From Acidobacteriota bacterium (GTDB taxonomy: Bacteria > Acidobacteriota > Terriglobia > Terriglobales > Acidobacteriaceae): a DNA stretch of 64,000 bases. The stretch lies in NCBI GenBank assembly GCA_023410055.1, contig JAEYQK010000017.1, forward strand, positions 22,369 through 86,368, read 5' to 3'. Below are positions 55,897 to 63,906 of the stretch, one piece after another. The position numbers were made by a program, and so were the translations under genes. The notes under the pieces were generated by a model. The model was given only the letters and a program-made list of their open reading frames with translations, had not been told where the DNA came from and did not search any database. Every line of letters starts with the position of its first letter. Position 1 is the first letter of the stretch.

Positions 55897-57221
55897 GCTT
55901 CTCTCCCCAAGGGGATACCTGACTTCTGCGACACTTCGCGCCGCAACATCAGATTGAGCAGCCAGTACGCCCAGGCTCGCCCCGGGTTCCGGCTGTTGCA
56001 GCGGAACTCAAGGCTGCGCCGAACGATCGAGTTCCAGGTATAGAACGAACGCCGTGCGGCCAGGCAGTGTGCTTCAATTTGCGCTGCACTCATTGCTTCC
56101 GGGCGGAAAGGAACCTGTCCGAATCGATACTCGTCACTCAGCCACCATCGTTCATAGGTGAGGCGACCTTCTTGCTCTAGTTCGCGGTACAGTGCGGTTC
56201 CGGGAAAAGGAACCAGATGGTTGAAAGCGGAGAGCAGCAGTTTCTCTTCTTTGGCGAAGCGTACGCTCTGAGCGAAACTTTCGGGCGTATCGTGCGGATA
56301 ACCGAAGACAAAGGTGCCATATACAAAGATTCCGGCACTGCGCAACCGGGCAATCGCGGCGCGATACTCACCGATCATATTGATCCGTTTACCCATGGCG
56401 GCGAGATTCCGCTCATCGAGGGACTCAAAGCCGATCAGTAGGCCCATGCAACCGCTGTTTGCCATCCGCCGAATCAGCGACTCGTCATTCAGGGCGTGCA
56501 GGCTGCCTTGGCTCATCCAACGTATGCGCAACGGGGCAATCGCTTCAAAGAATTCGCGTGCTCCCGCCGGGTCGCCGACTATGTTGTCATCGACAAAGAA
56601 GATGTACTTGTCGCGGACACCGGCCAACTCTTCCACGATCTCCCGGACGGGGCGACGACGATACGTGCCCTCGAATGCCGCCGCGATCGAACAGAACTTG
56701 CAGCGGAACGGGCAGCCTCGACTGGTCTCGACCAAAGCGACGGGCAGATACTGCTTGCCATTAAAGACTCCCCGGTCGGGTTGCAGACCTGTCAGCGGCG
56801 ATCGTCCCTCTCCCCGGTAAAACGGCTGTAGTTGCCCACGCTCGGCGTCGGCTAGAATCTCTTGCCAGACCGGTTCGGCTTCCCCGACGCAAACCGCATC
56901 CGCGTGCTGTTTGGCCTCTTCGGGGCAGAGCGTAGCATGGTAGCCTCCCACAACAACCGGCACGCCTCGTTGTCGAAAACGGGAGGCAATCTGGTAGCCG
57001 CGCTTGGAAGAATACGTTTCAATTGATAGACCCACAAGATCGGCGGCCACATCGTAGTCGATCGTCTCCATACGGTCGTCCATAAACGTGACCTGCCAGA
57101 AAGCCGGCGTCATAGCCGCCAGCCTGGCAATCGCCAGCGGCTGCAATTGCCAGGAACGCACGAATGGCTTGCCCGGCTTTTGTCCAATAGCGGGATAGAT
57201 CAGCGTCAGACGGTGCTGCAC
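55893..57221 (-). CDS. B12-binding radical SAM enzyme (copy 2)
   Basis: Enzyme of 442 residues. Cobalamin-binding-like N-terminal domain ('AADLVGLSIETYSSKRGYQIASRFRQRGVPVVVGGYHATL') without DxHxxG. Radical SAM cysteines are Cys170, Cys174 and Cys177 (RGCPFRCKFC), followed by 'IFFVDDNIVGD' and 'GCMGLLIGFESLDE', and a DUF4070-like end. More divergent from copies 1 and 3 at the N-terminus. Overlaps the upstream gene by 16 bp and the downstream gene by 4 bp. Confidence 0.9.
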   Translation of the reverse strand: MQHRLTLIYPAIGQKPGKPFVRSWQLQPLAIARLAAMTPAFWQVTFMDDRMETIDYDVAADLVGLSIETYSSKRGYQIASRFRQRGVPVVVGGYHATLCPEEAKQHADAVCVGEAEPVWQEILADAERGQLQPFYRGEGRSPLTGLQPDRGVFNGKQYLPVALVETSRGCPFRCKFCSIAAAFEGTYRRRPVREIVEELAGVRDKYIFFVDDNIVGDPAGAREFFEAIAPLRIRWMSQGSLHALNDESLIRRMANSGCMGLLIGFESLDERNLAAMGKRINMIGEYRAAIARLRSAGIFVYGTFVFGYPHDTPESFAQSVRFAKEEKLLLSAFNHLVPFPGTALYRELEQEGRLTYERWWLSDEYRFGQVPFRPEAMSAAQIEAHCLAARRSFYTWNSIVRRSLEFRCNSRNPGRAWAYWLLNLMLRREVSQKSGIPLGREA

Positions 57222-58606
57222 TGGACCTCCTCCGCCTCTTCGGGTACCTGCCAGTGATGGGGTGCTGGAGGGGTCCCCGGATCATGAACCGAATAAGGCT
57301 GGGCGTAGATAGCTTCGGAGTAAAGTCGTCTCACGAAAATGCGATAAGCCAGGTTGCCCACAAAATTCACCGCACAGCGAATGTCGAGATGCTGCAGCCG
57401 CCCCAACACGCGGTTCATGCGGAATGTCTCGCGGTATGCCCACTTGAAGCCGGAATACAGCTCCTCGGGAGTCATTTGCATGGGGCGAGTCACCACATGC
57501 ATAGTGTCGTAGTCATTCCAGTTGAAGCTGAGAATTCGGCCAGCGGCCAGCATGCGCTTGAACAACGGGGTGCCCGGATAAGGCGTGTAGATCGAATAAC
57601 GTGGAATATCCACGCCCAAATCGTGCACCAGGTCTACAGTGGAGGCAAAAACGCCGGTGTCGTCGTGGTCGAATCCGAAGACAAAGCAGCCTTGGATGGT
57701 AATGCCCCGCTCTTGCGCTGCACGGATCAATGGACGGTAGTCCAGCGTTCGGTTGAAACCCTTGTGGATACCCTGTAGAGTTGTTTGATTTCCAGACTCG
57801 AAACCTACCAGCAGATACACGCAGCCGCTCTGTGCCATTAAGTCGAGCAGACTGGAGTTCTGCAAGCTATCGGCGGTAACCAACCCTCCCCATCGTTTCT
57901 TTAGTGGAGCAATCGCAGTAAAAAGCTCTTGCGCATACTCCACGTCGTCAACCAGACTGACGTCGTTGAAGGCGATATTTCGATCCGGAATCTCGCGGAC
58001 ATCACGGACCACATCGGCTATCGGGCGCTTCAGATATTGCGGCCACACGGCATTGACCGTGCAGAAGTCACAGACACGCTTGCAACCCCGTGTAGCCTGA
58101 ACCGTGTTGGGCAACACGTAACCACTGCGGCGCTGCAGGTCACGACGTGGCGGAGGTACGTCCGCAAGAACGTTGTCGTCCACCTGGCGCTCGCGATACA
58201 CCCGGTGCATACGCCCCAACCGGAAGTCCTCCAGTAGACGCGGCCACGCGTGTTCGCCACGACCGATCACGATGCTGTCCGCATGCTCGAGGGCTTCACC
58301 GGGCAGTATGGTTACGTGTACGCCGCCGAGCACGACGGGGATGCCACGGTTCCGAAAGTGCGCCGCCAGTTCATAACCGGGACGGGCACAACCCGTAATG
58401 AGGCTGATGCCAACCAGGTCGAACCGTTCATCGCGCGGAATCGGATCGACACTTGCGTCAACCAGTTTGATTTCTATGTCCGGCGAGGGCGGCACCAAGG
58501 CAGCCAGGGTAGTCAGGGTCAGAGGCGCTTCGCGCAATGAGCGCAGGAAGGGACCGATGCGCAGCTTGTGCATATGCGCGTCCGGCATGAGAAGAAGAAG
58601 TCGCAT
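57206..58606 (-). CDS. B12-binding radical SAM enzyme (copy 3)
   Basis: Enzyme of 466 residues, closest to copy 1: both have 'R-x-APLT-x-x-TL-x-ALVPP' near residues 25-40 and the 'VVLGGVHVTI' strand. Radical SAM cysteines Cys175, Cys179 and Cys182 (RGCKRVCDFC); 'IAFNDVSLVDDVEYAQELF', 'GCVYLLVGFESGN', 'GCFVFGFDHDD'. C-terminal tail of about 40 residues is longer than in the other copies. Start and preceding stop share one base (TGATG). Confidence 0.9.
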   Translation of the reverse strand: MRLLLLMPDAHMHKLRIGPFLRSLREAPLTLTTLAALVPPSPDIEIKLVDASVDPIPRDERFDLVGISLITGCARPGYELAAHFRNRGIPVVLGGVHVTILPGEALEHADSIVIGRGEHAWPRLLEDFRLGRMHRVYRERQVDDNVLADVPPPRRDLQRRSGYVLPNTVQATRGCKRVCDFCTVNAVWPQYLKRPIADVVRDVREIPDRNIAFNDVSLVDDVEYAQELFTAIAPLKKRWGGLVTADSLQNSSLLDLMAQSGCVYLLVGFESGNQTTLQGIHKGFNRTLDYRPLIRAAQERGITIQGCFVFGFDHDDTGVFASTVDLVHDLGVDIPRYSIYTPYPGTPLFKRMLAAGRILSFNWNDYDTMHVVTRPMQMTPEELYSGFKWAYRETFRMNRVLGRLQHLDIRCAVNFVGNLAYRIFVRRLYSEAIYAQPYSVHDPGTPPAPHHWQVPEEAEEVQCSTV

Positions 58607-59796
58607 CAGCGAGCTTCCTCCACCCGTCGGTTGACATCGGCTTCATTTCCGACAGCGGACACTCGGTCGGAAATACATAACGGCACCAAATTGCCGTTCT
58701 TAACAACAGCGTCGGGACAGCAGCGGCAGTGAATCAATCGTCCTTCCTTATCAAACGTGGCCGGGCGCTGAAACAGAATTCGTTTGGCGCTAAGCTTGGC
58801 GCCTGTAGCAGTCAGCAGAAACTTGCTATTCCTGACCAAGCCGCCGCCCGACACGCCATTGAGCAGCATATGCGCGGCCAGAGTCACAGAACTCTGCTGC
58901 TGATAGAACGGATAACGGCCCTTGGTCCTGCGGGAAATCTCAAGAAAAAGCGGCTCCACCCGGGTAGACCGCAAGCCGCGGTAAGCGGACAAGTGGTTCT
59001 GCCGGTGTGCCGTGGCGATCAGGAACGTAAACCACCGCGGATCGAGTGGGTCGACATTCGATCCTAGAACCGTGAACGGTTCCAAGCCGAACTCGGTCGC
59101 CAGCATCTGCATGATCTCTTCGGGAACAATCTCTTCGTTCAGTTCGAAGTGCCGGAGGTGAGCGGCATCGGCCAAAAGGCCACTGCGCAAGTCGCCTCGA
59201 ATCGCAGGCATTCGCGTGATGTCACGCCACATGGTTACCAGCAAGTAGCAGAGGTGGGGTGATTCGAGAGTGATCGCGACCGCAGCCTCGATTTCATCGA
59301 GATTATCTGGATAAGCCGTGATCGCCAGGCCAGCATCGATGCCATGAGCAGCAACCATGGCTGCCTTCTCGAGTCGCAGGCGACGGACGTCATCACTACT
59401 GGCGTGAGCGAGCAAGTCGGGCCGCCTCTGATGCGCCTCGATATGCAGGAAGATGACATTTGCTCCCGCCTGCTTCAGGCGGGCCAACATGCGGTCGTCG
59501 AGCGTCACCCCGTTGCTGAACAATTCGACGGAAAGCCCGCGGTTGTGGATTAACCGGACGATCTCAACCAGTTCAGGGTGCAGGGTAATCTCACCACCCA
59601 CGACGGAAACTGATTGCAGCCGTCGCAACCGCTGCAAGGTGTCCAACTGGGTTTCGACTTCGGCCAAGGAAACGAGGTGATCAGGCCGCGAGTTGTAGCA
59701 GTCCCGACACGTAATGTTGCAGCCGCGCAGAATGTCGAGCACAGCATGTGGCACATTATCCAAAGTCCACGGTAGAGGCATGGCGCGGTGTTTCAT
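58606..59796 (-). CDS. Radical SAM enzyme with C-terminal cysteine cluster
   Basis: Classical radical SAM protein of 396 residues without a B12 domain. The SAM-cluster cysteines are near the N-terminus: Cys26, Cys30, Cys33 (GCNITCRDC), followed by 'VSVVGGEITLHPELVEIVR' (GGE motif) and 'GLSVELFSNGVTL'. A second cysteine group at 357, 359, 360 and 374 ('CRCCPDAVV...PLC') could hold an auxiliary cluster, SPASM-like but not a canonical SPASM pattern. The first half resembles the MoaA/AlbA/PqqE-type fold. Overlaps the amidohydrolase gene by 4 bp. Confidence 0.87.
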   Translation of the reverse strand: MKHRAMPLPWTLDNVPHAVLDILRGCNITCRDCYNSRPDHLVSLAEVETQLDTLQRLRRLQSVSVVGGEITLHPELVEIVRLIHNRGLSVELFSNGVTLDDRMLARLKQAGANVIFLHIEAHQRRPDLLAHASSDDVRRLRLEKAAMVAAHGIDAGLAITAYPDNLDEIEAAVAITLESPHLCYLLVTMWRDITRMPAIRGDLRSGLLADAAHLRHFELNEEIVPEEIMQMLATEFGLEPFTVLGSNVDPLDPRWFTFLIATAHRQNHLSAYRGLRSTRVEPLFLEISRRTKGRYPFYQQQSSVTLAAHMLLNGVSGGGLVRNSKFLLTATGAKLSAKRILFQRPATFDKEGRLIHCRCCPDAVVKNGNLVPLCISDRVSAVGNEADVNRRVEEAR

Positions 59797-60797
59797 GACC
59801 GGCTTGCCTCCAATCGAGTGGCCCTGGTGCCCCGCTTGTTCTCAGGGATGCGCAGTAACTCTCCGGCACGGGTGAACACTTCGCGGGGGACTCCAACAGC
59901 TTTCATTAGCGCCAGAGATTGATCGAACGGATTGTCCAGACGGCGCAATTCCCGGGCTTTGCGCGGGCTTATGCAACCGACGCAGCTCAATGGCATGGCA
60001 GGCACGGGAAAATCGGAGCCGAATAGGAGCTTGGAAACCACGGAAGACTTCAACAGCCAGCGCAGTCGCCAGATCCTGGTGATAAGGCCGAAGGCACTGA
60101 TGTCACCCCACAAATCGCGATGCTGCAAAGCCATCGTCTGCCACGCGCCGAAGTACGACCGGTCATAAAGAAAGATCCGGGTGCCGCAGTGTGCGGCGAT
60201 AACGGTCACACCCCGCTCCAGAGCCGCGGTAAGACGTCGTGGATCGTTGAGACTGTTTGGAAATGCCCGAAGCGTGTGCTCAGTCCCCGCATGACACAAC
60301 AAGGGGATGCGGTGCCGCGCGAGCATCTCGTAAAACGGAAAACACCGGGGGTCTTCCGGCCGGATATTCTGGGCACTTGGAATCCATTTCACCAGACACG
60401 CGCCCCGCTCGATCAACCGCTCCAGTTGCGTCAACGCATCGCGCCGATACGGATGGATGCTGGCGCCGAATAGAACCTTCTCGTGAACATCCGCCAGATC
60501 GGCGACAAAGTCGTTGTCCGTAACCATTCGCGTATGCTTGAGATCCCGCGTTCCATTTTCGTCATACGCCGCATCAAACGCGAGCAATACGGCTCGATCG
60601 ATATTGCTATCATCCAGCCAGCCGAGAATGCGTGATGCGATGCGGTGATCGCAGTCGGACTGAACGGTCTCAGCAGAAATCCCCAGTCTGCGGCTGAATG
60701 AACGAAAGGCGAGGCTTTTCTGAAAGCCTGGCGAAAGGTAATTGCCGCTGGCGTCGCTGCCGAAGCCCGCAACATGAACGTGGATGTCGTAGATCAT
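59793..60797 (-). CDS. Amidohydrolase-superfamily metal-dependent hydrolase
   Basis: Protein of 334 residues from ATG 60797 (4-bp overlap with the acyltransferase stop; a start at 60878 would run into that gene). TIM-barrel metal ligands: HxH (His6, His8 in YDIHVHVAG), His in 'LLCHAGTEH', His in 'VIAAHCGT' and Asp in 'LLFGSDFPVP'. It belongs to the amidohydrolase_2 (ACMSD-like) group whose members hydrolyse or decarboxylate carboxylic acids. Reaction here unknown. Confidence 0.83.
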   Translation of the reverse strand: MIYDIHVHVAGFGSDASGNYLSPGFQKSLAFRSFSRRLGISAETVQSDCDHRIASRILGWLDDSNIDRAVLLAFDAAYDENGTRDLKHTRMVTDNDFVADLADVHEKVLFGASIHPYRRDALTQLERLIERGACLVKWIPSAQNIRPEDPRCFPFYEMLARHRIPLLCHAGTEHTLRAFPNSLNDPRRLTAALERGVTVIAAHCGTRIFLYDRSYFGAWQTMALQHRDLWGDISAFGLITRIWRLRWLLKSSVVSKLLFGSDFPVPAMPLSCVGCISPRKARELRRLDNPFDQSLALMKAVGVPREVFTRAGELLRIPENKRGTRATRLEASRS

Positions 60798-61552
60798 GAT
60801 GCGGCATCCGTTTTGGAGATGCGCACGCCATCCTTCCACTTGCCGAACGGCGGAGAGATGAGGAACGCCCGCGTACACTCGCCCGGTGCAATTTCTGTTC
60901 CGGCGGCCAGCAGCGAGTAGCCCCCGACAAGCGCACGATCCCCGATGATAACCGTCGCCAAGACCAGTTCGAGTGCCCCGTCTGAATTACGTGCGATTAC
61001 GTGCGGGGTCACTCGAACATCGGCGCCAAAGATGACGTTGTCGCCAATGTTCACGAAAGAACGATCCAGAATTCGCAGACCAGCTGCCCAGTAGGTGAGG
61101 CGCCCCACATGAGCCCCCCACAGCCGTAACCAGGCACTGTAAACTCCGGGTACGAGGCGCAGCAGTTCTTCTAGCATCGGCAGGCGGCAAAACACCACTT
61201 GTAAGTTAAACAACGCCCACCAAGTAAAATACGCTCTGCTCCCCAGATGAATGTGGCCTTGGCGCAGCGGCAACAAAAGGCGGAGTCCTGTGGCCGCAAG
61301 CGGCGGAACCAGATACAGAACAGCAATTGCCGCTAACAGTCGCCAGCGAAGTAAAGCCCAGGGGAAAAGAACGACGATGGCCGTGCTTATCAGGTGCAGG
61401 AGAGGCCAGCCATTGATCACGAGCATCAGGAGCTGCCGTGGACGGGAAATCGCGGAACTGAAGTCACCCGCTCCCGCCGCCGATGTTCCGGTCACATCAG
61501 GGTGCGCTGCGCCCATCTGTTCCTCTGTCAACTCTTGTGAGCCCAAAGCCAT
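60794..61552 (-). CDS. Membrane-anchored left-handed beta-helix acyltransferase-like protein
   Basis: Protein of 252 residues. Two or three hydrophobic segments (about 40-62, 70-92) are followed by a hexapeptide-repeat-like region ('LRILDRSFVNIGDNVIFGADVRVTPHVI', 'ATVIIGDRALVGGYSLLAAGTEIAPG'). Such LbH proteins are acyl- or acetyltransferases. Combined with membrane helices and a PAP2 enzyme nearby, a lipid substrate is possible. First gene of the minus-strand operon. ATG 61516, with AGAGGAACAG in front, is an alternative start that shortens the protein by 12 residues. Confidence 0.75.
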   Translation of the reverse strand: MALGSQELTEEQMGAAHPDVTGTSAAGAGDFSSAISRPRQLLMLVINGWPLLHLISTAIVVLFPWALLRWRLLAAIAVLYLVPPLAATGLRLLLPLRQGHIHLGSRAYFTWWALFNLQVVFCRLPMLEELLRLVPGVYSAWLRLWGAHVGRLTYWAAGLRILDRSFVNIGDNVIFGADVRVTPHVIARNSDGALELVLATVIIGDRALVGGYSLLAAGTEIAPGECTRAFLISPPFGKWKDGVRISKTDAAS

Positions 61553-61627
61553 TTTGAATAGGTGTACAACCCGGCCAGGTGGTTCCGGTCGCCGACTGTG
61601 GTCATTGAGAACGACCGGTACTCCAGC

Positions 61628-62248
61628 TTACGCAGCGACCGGTGTTCTCCTCCGGAAGAAAATGACCCCGAACAGGACTCCCAGCAGGAGGCCTCCCAGG
61701 CCCGTGCCGACGGCGATCCGTTTCCATAGAGACGACACTCGGTCGATTACCGGATTATTCAGAAAGTCGGTCCCTACGTGCGCCGTCGCGATCTTCCACT
61801 GCCCATTCTCCTTCACCACCGTAGCGGTCCACCGGACATTCATCTGCACCACTTCGCCGGAGCGCAAGGTGTAAGTATCTCTCGAACTGCCGTAGCAGAT
61901 TCCGGTATTGGTATCGATGAAGCGAGTAAGGATATCGGCCTGCGGATCGGTCTTTAGGCTGCGTAGGATCGCCTTGGGAGAGTGGAACATTTCATCAAAC
62001 AGAGCCTGCATCTGTGTTTCGCTGGTGACCGGCGTCTGATTCACGGAGGTGAAGATGAATTCCTTCGTAAAAGATGAGGCCAGGGTCTTGATGTCCTGCT
62101 GATCGATCGCAGTAGCGACCCGGTCACGCAGCGCCCGCAACGCCGCATGGTCCGCTTCTCGATTGTCCTCTGCCGGAAGAACTGTGCTCGCAAATATCGA
62201 ATAGAACACAACCGCAAGAAGTACGAGAATTCCTCTATGCCATTTCAT
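61628..62248 (-). CDS. NTF2/SnoaL-like exported protein with C-terminal membrane anchor
   Basis: Protein of 206 residues with an N-terminal signal (about 1-25), an NTF2-like cone fold (about 30-165: 'ALRDRVATAIDQQDIKTLASSFTKEFIFTSVN', 'VVQMNVRWTATVVKENGQWKIATAHVG') and a C-terminal hydrophobic segment (about 178-198) followed by RRRTPVAA. Ribosome site GGAGACG precedes ATG 62248. 75 bp upstream of the acyltransferase on the same strand, so possibly at the head of the same transcript. Similar folds serve as cyclases or binding domains. Confidence 0.75.
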   Translation of the reverse strand: MKWHRGILVLLAVVFYSIFASTVLPAEDNREADHAALRALRDRVATAIDQQDIKTLASSFTKEFIFTSVNQTPVTSETQMQALFDEMFHSPKAILRSLKTDPQADILTRFIDTNTGICYGSSRDTYTLRSGEVVQMNVRWTATVVKENGQWKIATAHVGTDFLNNPVIDRVSSLWKRIAVGTGLGGLLLGVLFGVIFFRRRTPVAA

Positions 62249-62616
62249 CTGCTCGTCTCCAATTGCCTATTGGCTGGCTTGGTTACAATAGTCCCTTATC
62301 GCAGCTTGCTGATGACAAGTGTTGGCCAGAGTAGCACATTCAGGACTGCAGCGCTGACTTGATTTGTGCTACGCCCATACCGTAAAGCGTGCCCACTCGC
62401 CTGAGGGAGATGAGTCACATACATTACCGAGAACACCCCTACCACTACTTACCGATGCCTCGCAGTAACCTATTCAGCATCCGAGAACTCATTCTCCGCG
62501 CGGGCCGCTCGTGACCGCAATGGCAGGGGAATGCCGGCTCGCATCAGCTGCGGCGCAAGCGGGGGGATTGTAACCACTATCGACCAGCGTAACGTAATTC
62601 AACGCTGGCGCTCGGC

Positions 62617-62648
62617 CCGCGGCAAATCTCTCACGAGATTTGCCGCGG
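62617..62648. repeat. 14-bp perfect inverted repeat, 4-base loop
   Basis: CCGCGGCAAATCTC and GAGATTTGCCGCGG flank TCAC. A very stable hairpin with no U-tract on either side, thus not a standard intrinsic terminator. Confidence 0.75.
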
Positions 62649-62720
62649 ATGGGGAGGCCCCAATTTCCCTTATACCCTTCCCGTAACGGCACCTCCTCGG
62701 GGAGCCAAGGATTTCGCGCT

Positions 62721-62747
62721 GACGGGGAGGGCGGTGCCCTCCCCGTC
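62721..62747. repeat. 12-bp perfect inverted repeat, 3-base loop
   Basis: GACGGGGAGGGC and GCCCTCCCCGTC flank GGT. Second strong hairpin of the same cluster, 72 bp from the first. Confidence 0.75.
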
Positions 62748-63045
62748 TGTCGTCCGGCGGACGCGGCTGTCTGTCTTCGCCTCCCGGCGGCTGACGCTAC
62801 TGTGGTTAGGAGGTGTGACGCGAATGTGCAAGAGTTTTTCTAAGGTAAAATTTCGTTGCAGGAACGTGATCGTTTTTTCCGACTTGATGTGCATTTAGGA
62901 AATGTGAGGGGACTGTAGCTGCCCCGCCGCTCGCAACTTTTCCGAAAGCTATGCGTTCAAGCCAATAACCCACAGAAATCCTGCCAAGTACGCCACAAGC
63001 CCTGACATCCACACCTCGCAATGCAATCTCTATGGAGGTTCTTAC

Positions 63046-63882
63046 GTGGTGTCTTTTCGCAGTCGGTCAATTTGTTTGGACGAAGTCTCGCAGAAACTTT
63101 TACACCTACTGGTGGCCTTGGGCGGATACTGTACCGCATTACAGGCCCAGGAACTGGTCGCCCGAGGAGCCCAAGTCCGGAGCCGACTCAAGATGCTGGA
63201 ACGGCTTGGATTTCTGCGCCGGATCACCAAATACCCAGTCGTCTATCAGGTCACCAAATCCACGACTCGCCTCCTGGGGCAAGATTCGAGCAGCCGTCGA
63301 CGCCATACTCTTGAGACCGTGCAGGCGCGCTTGCTGGGAGTGCATTTCTATCTCCAAGCTCGCGGGTGGCCGGCGGAGTTCGTTCTTGATCACCAAGAGA
63401 AAGTTGCCTATTTCAGCGACTGCGCCGGATGTCCATTGAGTGCCTTACCGCAGCGGGGTGGCAGGCTCTACATGAGGGAGCATCTTCTGTTCTGGCAACC
63501 GGACGGGCGTATGGGAATTGCAATGATCGACGTACCAGACCCCAAAGTCCTGACACGTCTGAAAGTATTCATCCGCGACTATCTACCATTGCTTCGCCAT
63601 TTTCGCACCGAGCCAGATCTCTTTATCGTCACTGCCGACAAGGAACGTTGTCAGCTGTACGAGCGGCTCCTGAAACGGCATCGCACCATCCACGAACTCG
63701 GGCTGGGCGAACTGAGCAGGCACATAAAGCCATACTGTGTCCGGCCACCAGTTCCGACCATCACCGAAATGAGTTGGCCGAAAGCTGACGAGCACGAGTC
63801 GTATCTGGAAGTCAAAGGGGAGGCCCGAAGTCAAAGCCCCAGCCACGCCACAAATAGACCGATCGTTGAGTCGATCTCCTGA
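63046..63882 (+). CDS. Winged-helix protein resembling replication-relaxation/mobile-element proteins
   Basis: Protein of 278 residues with a GTG start at 63046 and a good GGAGG eight bases upstream. The N-terminal ~70 residues look like a winged helix ('KLLHLLVALGGYCTALQAQELV...VRSRLKMLERLGFLRRI', 'PVVYQVTKSTTRLLG'), the arrangement seen in replication-relaxation family proteins of plasmids and conjugative elements. Then come 'RRRHTLETVQARLLGVHFYLQARGW' and a mixed alpha/beta C-terminal part ('REHLLFWQPDGRMGIAMIDVPDP', 'PDLFIVTADKERCQLYERLLKRH'). A regulatory or element-maintenance role is inferred. The exact function is unknown. Confidence 0.6.
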   Translation: MVSFRSRSICLDEVSQKLLHLLVALGGYCTALQAQELVARGAQVRSRLKMLERLGFLRRITKYPVVYQVTKSTTRLLGQDSSSRRRHTLETVQARLLGVHFYLQARGWPAEFVLDHQEKVAYFSDCAGCPLSALPQRGGRLYMREHLLFWQPDGRMGIAMIDVPDPKVLTRLKVFIRDYLPLLRHFRTEPDLFIVTADKERCQLYERLLKRHRTIHELGLGELSRHIKPYCVRPPVPTITEMSWPKADEHESYLEVKGEARSQSPSHATNRPIVESIS

Positions 63883-63890
63883 TCCAACAG

Positions 63891-63906
63891 CCGGGCAGCT
63901 GCCCGG
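63891..63906. terminator. 16-bp palindrome after last gene
   Basis: CCGGGCAG-CTGCCCGG is a perfect palindrome 8 bp after the stop codon at 63882. It may help end the transcript, but it lacks a U-tract and could also be a protein-binding site. The last 40 bases of the window contain runs of nine C and eleven A that may be sequencing or contig-end artefacts. Confidence 0.4.

Larger units (their letters stand above)
62249..63045. other. Hairpin-rich non-coding region
   Basis: About 800 bp with no supported gene. Between 62584 and 62763 four successive perfect inverted repeats occur (two listed separately; the others are CCAGCGT/ACGCTGG at 62584-62608 and CGTCC/GGACG at 62751-62763). It could be a structured RNA, an origin or transfer site of a mobile element, or stacked terminators. 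Confidence 0.45.

Noticed and set aside
61628..62248. NTF2-like gene considered as part of the biosynthetic core
   Set aside because: It is on the right strand but separated by 75 bp from the coupled genes, and its exported, anchored form fits poorly with cytosolic chemistry. Left as a neighbour.
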